The notes beneath the pieces were generated by a model. It was given only the letters and a program-made list of their open reading frames with translations, was not told the origin of the DNA and searched no databases. The position numbers and the translations under genes are program-made. Of a stretch of 5,935 nt of DNA, positions 1 through 5,769 are shown one piece after another. The first letter of the stretch is position 1. Each line of letters opens with the position of its first letter. This DNA is from Bifidobacteriaceae bacterium. Its GTDB lineage: Bacteria > Actinomycetota > Actinomycetes > Actinomycetales > WQXJ01. Location of the stretch: contig JAITJY010000429.1 in the NCBI GenBank assembly GCA_031278675.1, positions 1 through 5,935 of the forward strand, written 5' to 3'.

Positions 1-541
1 CCGGTAGTCCCTGAGCCACCGCGTGGTAGATCTTCTTGACCGCGCGATCCCTGAACATTTGTTTTAGGATAGAGTACGCCTGCTCGCTCTTTGCGACCAT
101 CATGACCCCGGATGTTCCCACGTCCAGACGTTGAACAATCCCCCGCCGTTCCGGCGGGCCACCCCGCGCCGGCCTGATCCCCGCAGCCAGCAACGACCCA
201 ATCACGGTTGGGCCATGCCACCCTGGGCCGCCGTGGGCGGCCACACCGACCGGCTTGTTGACAACCACCAGGTCGGCGTCTTGGTAGACCACAGGCAATT
301 CGGCCACTGGCTCAGGCTCGCCCGCAGCTCCCCCGCCGGCTGGCGGGTCCGGCAACTCGATTTCAAGCAACGCGTCCAGCGTCAACCGGGAGGATTTGGC
401 GGCCACTTGGCCGCCCAAGCCGATCCGACCCGCAGCCGCCAGTTCCGCCGCTTGGGCCCGGCTCAGGCCCGTCAGGCGGGCCACCGCGACATCGACACGC
501 TCACCGGCTAGAGCCTCGGGGACGGGCAGCGCCCGCCTCAC
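1..541 (-). CDS. rluD: RluD-type 23S rRNA pseudouridine synthase, 3' end beyond window
   Basis: Member of the RluA/RluD family, which converts specific uridines of 23S rRNA to pseudouridine in the cytoplasm. About 180 N-terminal residues are visible; the C-terminal part lies off the left edge. Residues about 12-60 form an S4-like RNA-binding domain (GERVDVAVARLTGLSRAQAA...). A Pro/Gly/Ala linker follows, then the catalytic domain with NKPVGVAAH, and the active-site motif QRLDVGTSG with the catalytic Asp at residue 140, then VAKSEQAY and KKIYHAVAQG. The family motif is usually HRLDxxTSG; here Gln replaces His, but the Asp is intact. The GTG start overlaps the lspA stop (shared GTGA), so the two genes are probably translationally coupled. 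The start fits the family N-terminus (RRALPVPEALAGERVD). The exact target uridines cannot be told from sequence. Confidence 0.95.
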   Translation of the reverse strand, partial: MRRALPVPEALAGERVDVAVARLTGLSRAQAAELAAAGRIGLGGQVAAKSSRLTLDALLEIELPDPPAGGGAAGEPEPVAELPVVYQDADLVVVNKPVGVAAHGGPGWHGPTVIGSLLAAGIRPARGGPPERRGIVQRLDVGTSGVMMVAKSEQAYSILKQMFRDRAVKKIYHAVAQGLP

Positions 542-1068
542 CGGCGCACCCCGTCCAGACCAATTCCCCGGATCACGCCGAACACCATCAGCACCATGGC
601 CCCGACTATCGCAATGTCCGCGACGTTACCCACGAACCGGCCGGCGTAGTCGATGAAGTCCACCACGTGGCCCCGACCAAAACCAGGGTCGCGGAACAGG
701 CGGTCAGCTAAGTTACCGGCGGCCCCACCAACCAGTAAACCCAGCGTGAACGCCCAGCTCGTAGTCTTGACGCGTTTCGCAGCGAGGATCACGCCTACCA
801 CCACCAACGCGGCCAGGATAGTAAATGCCCAGGTCAGTGACTCACCCATGGAGAACGCCGCGCCGGGGTTGCGCACCAGGCGCAACTGCAGCCACGGTCC
901 TAGCAAACTAACAACGCTCCCTGTGTCAAGTTGGCTGATGGCCAGAACTTTGGTGACCTGGTCAATAACCACGACAATCAGCGCGATCCCCGCCAGCAGG
1001 ACAGCATGGCCCTGGGCGGGGCGCACGTCAGGTGCGCGCGGGGGATCGTCAGTAGTGGCCTGGCTCAC
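538..1068 (-). CDS. lspA: Lipoprotein signal peptidase (signal peptidase II)
   Basis: Aspartyl protease of the inner membrane that cleaves the signal peptide of prolipoproteins after lipid attachment to the lipobox Cys. At 176 residues it has normal family length. A hydrophilic N-terminus (1-21) is followed by four likely membrane segments, roughly 22-44, 78-97, 105-122 and 146-166. The family blocks are present: DQVTK (36-40), VRNPGAAFS (65-73), GNLADR (118-123) with catalytic Asp122, VVDFID (135-140), and GNVADIAI (147-154) with catalytic Asp151. The GTG start is the first available in this frame, because an in-frame TAA lies four codons upstream; no strong ribosome binding site is visible. 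The gene ends in a 4-base overlap with rluD. A 179-base gap with a hairpin separates it from divIVA, so it may have its own promoter, though I could not identify one. Confidence 0.97.
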   Translation of the reverse strand: MSQATTDDPPRAPDVRPAQGHAVLLAGIALIVVVIDQVTKVLAISQLDTGSVVSLLGPWLQLRLVRNPGAAFSMGESLTWAFTILAALVVVGVILAAKRVKTTSWAFTLGLLVGGAAGNLADRLFRDPGFGRGHVVDFIDYAGRFVGNVADIAIVGAMVLMVFGVIRGIGLDGVRR

Positions 1069-1077
1069 CGGGCAAGT

Positions 1078-1257
1078 TTAGCCCGGATCTACCGATGATC
1101 GCCGCAGGGAAGCACCGGACGGGTGCGATAGGCATTCCTGGCCGGCGATGGCAGGCCCCCGGCCTGCTGAGCTGGCCGGGGGCGTCCAGCGTGCCTGGCT
1201 GGAGCAGCGCAGTAGGCGAGGATCGGTGGATCGAGGCTTAGCCCGGATCAGCTACCG
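1078..1257 (-). repeat. Dispersed echo of the divIVA 3' end before lspA
   Basis: The last bases of divIVA with its stop (minus strand CGGTAGCTGATCCGGGCTAA, 1257-1238) recur without CTG as CGGTAGATCCGGGCTAA at 1094-1078, just before the lspA GTG. The shared block GATCCGGGCTAA is 12 bases, identical and spaced exactly 160 bases apart. The downstream copy supplies the in-frame TAA that limits the lspA start. The span given covers both copies and the unique sequence between them. It may be a relic of a duplication, but a chance match in GC-rich DNA cannot be excluded. Confidence 0.35.
1155..1183 (-). terminator. Strong hairpin downstream of divIVA, possible terminator
   Basis: A perfect 10-bp inverted repeat (GCCCCCGGCC and GGCCGGGGGC) with a 9-base loop lies about 65 bases past the divIVA stop and about 85 bases before the lspA start. 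No T-run follows on the minus strand, so it is not a classic intrinsic terminator. High-GC actinobacteria often use hairpins without a U-tract, so termination or attenuation between divIVA and lspA is plausible, but this is inference. Confidence 0.5.
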
Positions 1258-1961
1258 CCCAGCGCGTCGACCGGCTTCTGGTCGCCTTTGCTGCCGTCGA
1301 TGTCGGAGAGCAGGTTCGACAGATAGGTGCGCAAGCGCGTGCGGTAATCCCGTTCGAAGATCCGCAAGCCTTCGATCTCGCGCTCCAAGTCCGACCGCTC
1401 CTTTTCCAGCCTGGCCTTGGTCCGCTGCGCTGTTTCCTCAGCTTCGCGCACAATGCCGGTCGCTTTGGCTTTCGCTTCGGACAGGATTTGATCGCCTTCT
1501 TCCTGTCCGGCCTGCACATACTGATCATGCAGTTTGCGGGCCAACGCCAGCATCCCGGTGGCTGATTCCTCCTCAGGCAGCGGGGCTGCGGCAACGGCCG
1601 GCGCCGCCACCGGCGGCGTGAAGGCCGACGGGCCACCTGGTGCCGCGCGTGACGGTTCAGGGACCGCGTTGGGTGCCGGGACCGGGACCGGGATGGGGGC
1701 CGGCGCTGGCCGCCCTGGCGCCCCGCCGGGCGCAGCTACCGCCTCCGGCAACAAGTCTGCCGCAGCCGCCTCCAGCTCAGCGATGCGCAGTTCGGCGGCT
1801 GCCAACTTGCTCTTCAAGTCGTCGTTTTCGGCTGTCAGGGTGCGCATGGATAAGGCGACCTCATCCAGGAAATCGTCGACCTCTTCCTGGTCATATCCCT
1901 CGCGGAACTTTGTGGTCTGAAAGCCCTTCAGCACCACATCGTCTGCAGTCAGTTGCGCCAT
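1248..1961 (-). CDS. divIVA: DivIVA/Wag31 polar growth and division scaffold
   Basis: Cytoplasmic coiled-coil protein that binds negatively curved membrane and, in actinobacteria (where it is called Wag31), recruits wall synthesis to poles and septum. It has 237 residues. Residues 1-50 are the DivIVA membrane-binding domain (LTADDV, FREGYDQEEVDDFLDEV), followed by a first coiled coil to about 70. A Pro/Ala/Val-rich linker spans about 72-129, and the second coiled coil about 137-215 includes ARKLHDQYVQAG, AEETAQRTKARLEKE and FERDYRTRLRTYL, which are typical of Wag31. The start is the ATG at 1961: an AGGTGGG ribosome binding site lies 4 bases upstream. A GTG three codons earlier is part of that binding site, so it is unlikely to be the start. 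A leader of about 200 bases separates the gene from yggT, which suggests its own promoter. Confidence 0.96.
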   Translation of the reverse strand: MAQLTADDVVLKGFQTTKFREGYDQEEVDDFLDEVALSMRTLTAENDDLKSKLAAAELRIAELEAAAADLLPEAVAAPGGAPGRPAPAPIPVPVPAPNAVPEPSRAAPGGPSAFTPPVAAPAVAAAPLPEEESATGMLALARKLHDQYVQAGQEEGDQILSEAKAKATGIVREAEETAQRTKARLEKERSDLEREIEGLRIFERDYRTRLRTYLSNLLSDIDGSKGDQKPVDALGGS

Positions 1962-2124
1962 GTTTCCCACCTAATCAGATTCTCTGGGGCCCCTTGATGA
2001 GGCTTACACTTGTACCTACGCTAGTCGATCCTGGGCGAGTTGCCGCATTCTCCACGCTAAAACAGCATTTCTGGCCCAAAAAAACTTCCGCGCCGCGCCG
2101 CTCCGGGCGTATCCGGCCAGTCCG
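1962..2124 (-). promoter_or_regulatory. AT-richer leader of divIVA, probable promoter region
   Basis: This is the gap between the 12-bp repeats behind yggT and the divIVA start. It contains a run of seven T on the minus strand (2084-2078) and two TAGCGT hexamers (2059-2054 and 2023-2018) that fit the loose TANNNT -10 element common in actinobacteria. No convincing -35 box stands at 17 bases from either one. The AGGTGGG ribosome binding site is at 1972-1966. Placement of the promoter here is inferred from composition and spacing only. The T-run could alternatively belong to a terminator for yggT, but no strong stem precedes it. Confidence 0.3.
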
Positions 2125-2172
2125 CTCACCCACCGGCTTACCCAGCGCCTCACCCACCGGCTCACCCACCGG
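2125..2172 (-). repeat. Four tandem 12-bp repeats starting at the yggT stop
   Basis: Read on the minus strand the unit is CCGGTGGGTGAG. Units 1, 2 and 4 are identical, and unit 3 (GCGCTGGGTAAG) has three changes. The yggT stop codon lies inside the first unit. Because the unit is a multiple of three, the same frame meets four stops in a row: TGA at 2164-2162, TGA at 2152-2150, TAA at 2140-2138 and TGA at 2128-2126. The degenerate unit still keeps a stop. Slipped-strand duplication of the yggT 3' end is the simplest origin. Confidence 0.9.
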
Positions 2173-2458
2173 CGGCCAGCTTTGCGGCAATAAACGCGAT
2201 GACGGATACTCCCAACATGACCACAATGAAGCCAGGGTCGAGTGCTATCGGCCCCAACCGGGCGGGTCTGATCACTTTGCGCACGGCTTTGAGCGGTGGG
2301 TCGGTCAGGGTGTAGACCAGTTCGGCTACCGCAGCCCCGGCGCCTTTGGGGCGCCAGTCCCGGCTGATCGCCAGCACCAGCCCAATCACCAGCCTGGCTA
2401 CCAGCACCAACAGGTAGAGCCAAGCAACCAGCCAGATAATGTGGGCAGCGGTGCGCAC
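2162..2458 (-). CDS. yggT: YggT family small membrane protein
   Basis: Small integral membrane protein of the YggT (YlmG) family, found in the sepF-divIVA neighbourhood of Gram-positive bacteria and in plastids. Its biochemical role is not settled; the setting implies division or envelope organisation. At 98 residues, the usual length, it has two membrane segments (about 7-31 and 75-95) around a polar loop carrying the family signature LTDPPLKAVRKVI (51-63) and the following ARLGPIALD. The GTG start is 12 bases after the sepF stop, with AGG six bases before it, so it is very likely co-transcribed with sepF. The C-terminus ends inside the first unit of a tandem repeat. Confidence 0.93.
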   Translation of the reverse strand: MRTAAHIIWLVAWLYLLVLVARLVIGLVLAISRDWRPKGAGAAVAELVYTLTDPPLKAVRKVIRPARLGPIALDPGFIVVMLGVSVIAFIAAKLAAGG

Positions 2459-2470
2459 CTAAGACCTAAG

Positions 2471-2893
2471 TCAGTCCGTATCGAAGCGGCGTGACGGTTC
2501 AGCCGCGACTTCCGAGACGTCGAGGGTGGCCGGTGACAGTAGAAACACTTGCTTCGTGATGCGCTCCAGGCGGCCCCGCATCGCCAGCGCCAAGCCAGCT
2601 GCGAAGTCCACGAGGCGCTGCGCGTCGGCGTCGTTGACCTGCGACAGGTTCATGATCACCGGGACCGATTCGCGATACGTGGTTCCAATCATCTTCGCGT
2701 CGTCCCAATTACGCGGGTGCGCGGTGACAATGCGGTGCGTTTGCTCAGCCACGGTCAGTCGCGGCCGAGCCGGACGGATCTCTCTGACATCTGCGATCGT
2801 CTCCTCGGTCTGGTCGTCGTAATAGTCGTACTCTTCGGCGTCCGACGGAAGGAGGCCGAGCTTCCTTCCAGTGTTCTGCATCCAACCGGCCAT
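2471..2893 (-). CDS. sepF: SepF, membrane anchor of the FtsZ ring
   Basis: SepF binds the C-terminal peptide of FtsZ and the membrane, and so tethers and bundles FtsZ filaments. It is especially important in actinobacteria, which lack FtsA. It has 140 residues. The N-terminus (MAGWMQNTGRKLGLL) can form the membrane-binding amphipathic helix. An acidic, Tyr-rich stretch follows (EEYDYYDD, 20-27), and the SepF core spans about 52-127 with HPRNWDDAKMIGTTYRE, VPVIMNLS, RLVDFAAGLALAMRG and VFLLSPATLDVS. The start is the ATG preceded by GGAGAG with 8 bases spacing; an ATG 28 codons upstream would add a non-family extension and is rejected. It lies 281 bases after pgeF across a repeat array and 12 bases before yggT. 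Confidence 0.96.
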   Translation of the reverse strand: MAGWMQNTGRKLGLLPSDAEEYDYYDDQTEETIADVREIRPARPRLTVAEQTHRIVTAHPRNWDDAKMIGTTYRESVPVIMNLSQVNDADAQRLVDFAAGLALAMRGRLERITKQVFLLSPATLDVSEVAAEPSRRFDTD

Positions 2894-3023
2894 ACTGCTA
2901 ACTCTCCGTTCTGAGTGGGTGGGGAAGATGAACCCAAACAGCAACCTAAGGGTCTGGGGGCGCTGCGTAGGCCACATTCCCCGGCGTGTCGCCTATGAAA
3001 TGGCCGAAGTGGCCCCGATTGCC

Positions 3024-3207
3024 TATCCCGGGGAGGTCAGGTCAGCGCTATCAGGGCCGCCTGGCAGCCGATCCCGGGGCGGTCAAGTCAGCGCTATCAG
3101 GGCCGCCTGGCAGCCGATCCCGGAAAGGTCAAGTCAGCGCTATCAGGGCCGCCCGGCAGCCGATCCCGGAGAGGTCAGGTCAGCGCTATCAGGGCCGCCT
3201 GGCGGCC
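3024..3207 (-). repeat. Four tandem 46-bp repeats overlapping the pgeF 3' end
   Basis: Four head-to-tail units lie at 3024-3069, 3070-3115, 3116-3161 and 3162-3207. They differ at only a few positions and share a perfectly conserved core of 21 bases that includes TCAGCGCTATCAGGG (plus strand). The rightmost unit encodes the last residues of PgeF (QAALIALT) and its TGA. The other three are downstream copies of that coding end, each with its own TGA. Because 46 is not a multiple of three, the copied stops fall in rotating frames. The array fills most of the pgeF-sepF gap. The remaining 130 bases to sepF (2894-3023) show only the sepF ribosome binding site and no clear promoter. Confidence 0.97.
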
Positions 3208-4059
3208 GGTGTCGCGGCGCGCCCGCCAGGAAAACAGCCGCGCCGATTCGGCGGTACATTCGCGAAGGTCCGCCACGATGCGCGCCCCGCCGGCTTCGAG
3301 TTGGGCGCGCACGGAGGCCGCCACATCCAGGTGGGCAGTGCCGTCCGGTCCGCGCGACACACTATGCCCCGCCTGGGCTGCCGCCGCTGCCAGGTCCTGG
3401 CCTACCTGGTAATGGTCGGCGCAGATCGCCGGGCCGATCGCCGCCCGCACGTGGCGGGCTCCCCGGCTTTGCAGTGCGCCCAGCGCCGCGTTCACCACCC
3501 CCGCCATCAGGCCGCGCCAGCCGGCGTGGACGGCCGCGACCAGCGCCGCTGACGGGTCTGCCAGCAGCACAGGTACGCAGTCGGCAGTGCGTATCACCAG
3601 CCCGATGCCGTCCACCCCGGCCACCAAAGCGTCGCACGCCGGGTACACGCTCACCCCAGCACCATCCACCCCGGCCGCCAAAGCGTCACACGCCGGGTAC
3701 ACGCTCACCCCGGCACCATCCAGTCCGCCCGCGCCGGGGCCGACTGGCCCCGCGCCCGCCAGGGCGTCTGGTCCCGCACGCACCGCGCCGACGCGCGCCA
3801 GTTCCACCAGGCCGCTTGGCCCTGCGGTGGCCGCAGGGCCGGGGCGGGTGACCCAGGCCACCGTTGCGCCGTGGACCTGATCAGCTAAGGCCAATGGCGT
3901 GCCCCAGGCCGCGCGCAGCGCGGCCACACCGGCTGCCAGCGCCAAGTTGAACCGCGTGGTGGTAAACCCAGCCCGCACCCGTGGACCCAGGTCCACCTCA
4001 AGCAAACCGTCAATCACCGCCGCCCGCACCCCCGCCGGGGCGCCAGACGCACGCGCCAC
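3175..4059 (-). CDS. pgeF: PgeF/YfiH family polyphenol oxidase fold protein (peptidoglycan editing factor)
   Basis: Member of the Cu-oxidase_4 (YfiH/YlmD) family. E. coli PgeF corrects muropeptide precursors in which L-Ser replaces L-Ala; some relatives act on phenols or purine nucleosides, so the exact activity here is open. The metal ligands are intact: His63 in QVHG, Cys161 in TADCVPVLLAD, and His178 in AVHAGWRG; GPAICADHYQVG and the C-terminal CTAES..LFSWRARRDTGRQAA also fit. At 294 residues it is longer than the usual 240-260. A Gly/Ala/Pro-rich insertion lies between His63 and Cys161 and contains two 18-residue repeats. The segment after FTTTR lacks the usual GG.S..PY...NLG..VGD loop. 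The GTG start, 43 bases after ftsZ, has no strong ribosome binding site, so a downstream GTG (residue 11 or 15) is possible. The last codons lie in a 46-bp repeat. Confidence 0.94.
   Translation of the reverse strand: MARASGAPAGVRAAVIDGLLEVDLGPRVRAGFTTTRFNLALAAGVAALRAAWGTPLALADQVHGATVAWVTRPGPAATAGPSGLVELARVGAVRAGPDALAGAGPVGPGAGGLDGAGVSVYPACDALAAGVDGAGVSVYPACDALVAGVDGIGLVIRTADCVPVLLADPSAALVAAVHAGWRGLMAGVVNAALGALQSRGARHVRAAIGPAICADHYQVGQDLAAAAAQAGHSVSRGPDGTAHLDVAASVRAQLEAGGARIVADLRECTAESARLFSWRARRDTGRQAALIALT
3608..3715 (-). repeat. 54-bp in-frame tandem duplication inside pgeF
   Basis: Two adjacent 54-base units (3608-3661 and 3662-3715) match at 50 of 54 positions, and the first few bases of a third follow at 3716-3722. 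In the PgeF frame each encodes an 18-residue block, GAGVSVYPACDALxAGVD. Of the four base differences, three are silent and one gives Val or Ala. The frame is kept and changes are mostly silent, so the duplicated segment appears to be translated and tolerated. Confidence 0.95.
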
Positions 4060-4102
4060 AAACTGTCAATTACCCCGTGGCGCAGCCGCCCCGCAAGAAC
4101 AC

Positions 4103-5464
4103 TCAATCCTCGTTGAGCCACGACGGCACGTTCAACTCTTCCTTCGGGACCCTCGGCCTGGTGCCGAACTGAGACCGGAGAGTCGACTCGAACAGCGGCG
4201 GAGATGGCACCTGCGAGGTCGGCGAATCCATCCCGGAGGTGTCACGCGGCAACACGGGATCGGTCGGGAACAGCGGCTTAGCCGGAGTGTGGGCCGGCGG
4301 AATGTGGGCGCTGGGACGGAAGACGGAAGGCTTGGGTGGCGGCGCGGCATCGGGCAACGGAGCCAACAGCGGCGGGACGGGAACCGGGTCCGGCGCGGCG
4401 GCCGGACCCCCTACGGGCACCCCGGCGGGCGTCAACGGCGCCGGGTCCTGCGCCACCGGGGTCACGGCATTGGCGCCGGTGGTCTGCTTGACGCCCAATT
4501 CGCCCGTATAAGCCGAACTTGGCGCGTCGAAGCCAGCCGCGATCACGGTAACGCGGACTTCGTCGCCGAGGGCGTCATCGACCGTGTGGCCGTAGATGAT
4601 CAAAGCCTCGGGATGGACGGCCTCCTCGACCAAGGTGGCGCCCCGCACCACTTCCTCCAACGAGATGTCCTTCGCGCTCTTGAAGGCGAGCAGCACGCCG
4701 TGGGCGCCATCAATCGAGGCTTCGAGCAGCGGCGACGAGATCGCCATCTCCACCGCTCTGACCGTCCGGTCTTCGCCGCGCGCCACACCGATCCCCATCA
4801 AGGCGCTGCCCGCGCCACGCATCACCGAGTCGACATCCGCGAAGTCCACGTTGACGAAACCCGCCTCGGTGATCAGGTCGGTGATCCCTTGGACGCCGGA
4901 CAACAACACATGGTCTGCGGCCTGGAAGGCATCCAAAATGGAGATACCCGGGTCGGAAATCTGGATCAACCGTTGGTTCGGTATGACGATCAACGTGTCG
5001 ACATCTTCGCGGAGCTTTTCGATCCCCGCAGCCGCTTGGGCGTCGCGGCGCTTGCCTTCGAACGCGAACGGCTTGGTCACCACACCCACCGTGAGGGCTT
5101 CTAGTTCGCGGGCGATCCGCGCCACCACCGGCGCCCCGCCCGTACCCGTGCCGCCGCCCTCACCAGCGGCAACGAACACCATGTCCGCGCCCTGGAGGAC
5201 CTCACGGATTTCGTTCGCGTGATCTTCGGCCGCCCGGCGCCCCACTTCGGGGTCTGCTCCAGCGCCGAGCCCGCGGGTCACCTCGCGCCCAATGTCCAGT
5301 TTGACGTCGGCATCCGACAGCAACAGCGCCTGAGCGTCAGTGTTGATGGCGATGAATTCGACGCCCTTCAGGCCCGCTTCCTTCATCCGGTTGACGGCGT
5401 TGACGCCGCCTCCGCCGATCCCGACCACCTTGATTACCGCAAGGTTGATCTGTGGTGCCGCCAC
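4103..5464 (-). CDS. ftsZ: Cell division GTPase FtsZ
   Basis: Tubulin-like GTPase that polymerises at midcell into the Z ring. It has 453 residues. The GTPase domain holds GIGGGGVNAVNRM (15-27), INTDAQAL (40-47), the tubulin signature GGGTGTG (103-109), the PFAFEGKRR block (132-140) and IPN (161-163). The catalytic T7 loop is NVDFADV (205-211), with Asp207 and Asp210. The second domain runs to VTVIAAGFD near 317. A Pro/Ala-rich linker of about 120 residues follows, and the conserved C-terminal peptide is LNVPSWLNED, the expected docking site for SepF encoded two genes on. The start is GTG with GGAGGA only 4 bases upstream, and matches the actinobacterial N-terminus. All key residues are present. 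Upstream bases contain a candidate promoter, so ftsZ need not depend on an upstream ftsQ transcript. Confidence 0.99.
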   Translation of the reverse strand: MAAPQINLAVIKVVGIGGGGVNAVNRMKEAGLKGVEFIAINTDAQALLLSDADVKLDIGREVTRGLGAGADPEVGRRAAEDHANEIREVLQGADMVFVAAGEGGGTGTGGAPVVARIARELEALTVGVVTKPFAFEGKRRDAQAAAGIEKLREDVDTLIVIPNQRLIQISDPGISILDAFQAADHVLLSGVQGITDLITEAGFVNVDFADVDSVMRGAGSALMGIGVARGEDRTVRAVEMAISSPLLEASIDGAHGVLLAFKSAKDISLEEVVRGATLVEEAVHPEALIIYGHTVDDALGDEVRVTVIAAGFDAPSSAYTGELGVKQTTGANAVTPVAQDPAPLTPAGVPVGGPAAAPDPVPVPPLLAPLPDAAPPPKPSVFRPSAHIPPAHTPAKPLFPTDPVLPRDTSGMDSPTSQVPSPPLFESTLRSQFGTRPRVPKEELNVPSWLNED

Positions 5465-5481
5465 GGGGTCCTCCGATGCTG

Positions 5482-5512
5482 CTAGGCCTAGTTATACGGA
5501 TACGACGCTAGG
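5482..5512 (-). promoter_or_regulatory. Candidate ftsZ promoter with CTAGG inverted repeats
   Basis: On the minus strand a TATAAC hexamer (5496-5491) lies 26 bases before the ftsZ GTG and differs by one base from the consensus -10 box. The best -35 at 17 bases is weak (TTCGCG). Immediately downstream is a perfect 10-base palindrome, CTAGGCCTAG (5482-5491), and another CTAGG half site lies at 5508-5512, so the -10 box is flanked by inverted CCTAG/CTAGG copies. This could be an operator, but no known regulator is implied. Confidence 0.45.
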
Positions 5513-5648
5513 GCGCGAAGCCCGGTAAACACAAATACCCCGCGCCGCGTGTCGCGCACCAGCTTTGCGTTTGGGGCCTTTGGGCCGATAAAAAACCAGC
5601 GGCACCGTGGGTAGATGGCAGCAAACGCCCCGCTGCACGATGCCGCCC

Positions 5649-5769
5649 CCCGCCCCGCCGGCCCTCGCTCACCAAGGCGCAGCTCCCGTTCCCGGGGCGC
5701 AGGCCGCCCGCCCCGCCGACCCCCGCTCAACCCGGGCCCAACTCCCGTTCCCGGGGCGCAGGCCGCCCG
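5649..5769. repeat. Imperfect 58/59-bp tandem duplication upstream of ftsZ
   Basis: A 28-base block beginning CTCCCGTTCCCGGGGCGCAG occurs identically at 5683-5710 and 5742-5769. The sequence before each copy also matches in part (CCCGCCCCGCCG at 5649 and 5707), so the whole is a two-copy tandem duplication with one indel and diverged middle parts. The period is not a multiple of three, which argues against a coding role. The block contains the palindrome CCCGGG. Confidence 0.85.

Noticed and set aside
142..158. Perfect 7-bp hairpin CCCGCCG/CGGCGGG (a similar smaller one occurs near 331-346)
   Set aside because: Both are within the rluD coding sequence and result from Gly/Pro/Arg codons in GC-rich DNA; no regulatory role is indicated.
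1962..1970. GTG start three codons upstream for DivIVA
   Set aside because: That GTG lies within the AGGTGGG ribosome binding site for the ATG at 1961, and the family N-terminus begins at the ATG.
2922..2960. Weak stem CCCAGAC/GTTTGGG before sepF as a terminator
   Set aside because: Seven pairs with a G-U and a 12-base loop, and no T-run follows; too weak to call.
2894..2977. N-terminal extension of SepF by 28 residues from an upstream ATG
   Set aside because: The downstream ATG has GGAGAG at good spacing and matches the SepF family N-terminus; the extension has no family counterpart.
2986..3552. Plus-strand frame encoding repeated peptides across the 46-bp array
   Set aside because: The unit length is not a multiple of three, so each copy is read in a different phase. 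The apparent peptide repeats are a by-product, and the frame runs antisense to pgeF.
3899..5104. Long plus-strand open frame (about 400 codons) opposite ftsZ and pgeF
   Set aside because: It lies antisense to two well-supported genes. Long antisense frames are expected in high-GC coding DNA, and the translation is Arg/Gly/His-rich without domains.
5571..5595. Hairpin GGCC..GGCC next to a run of six T on the minus strand as a terminator
   Set aside because: On the minus strand the T-run precedes the short stem rather than following it, and the stem is only about four base pairs, so the order is wrong for an intrinsic terminator.
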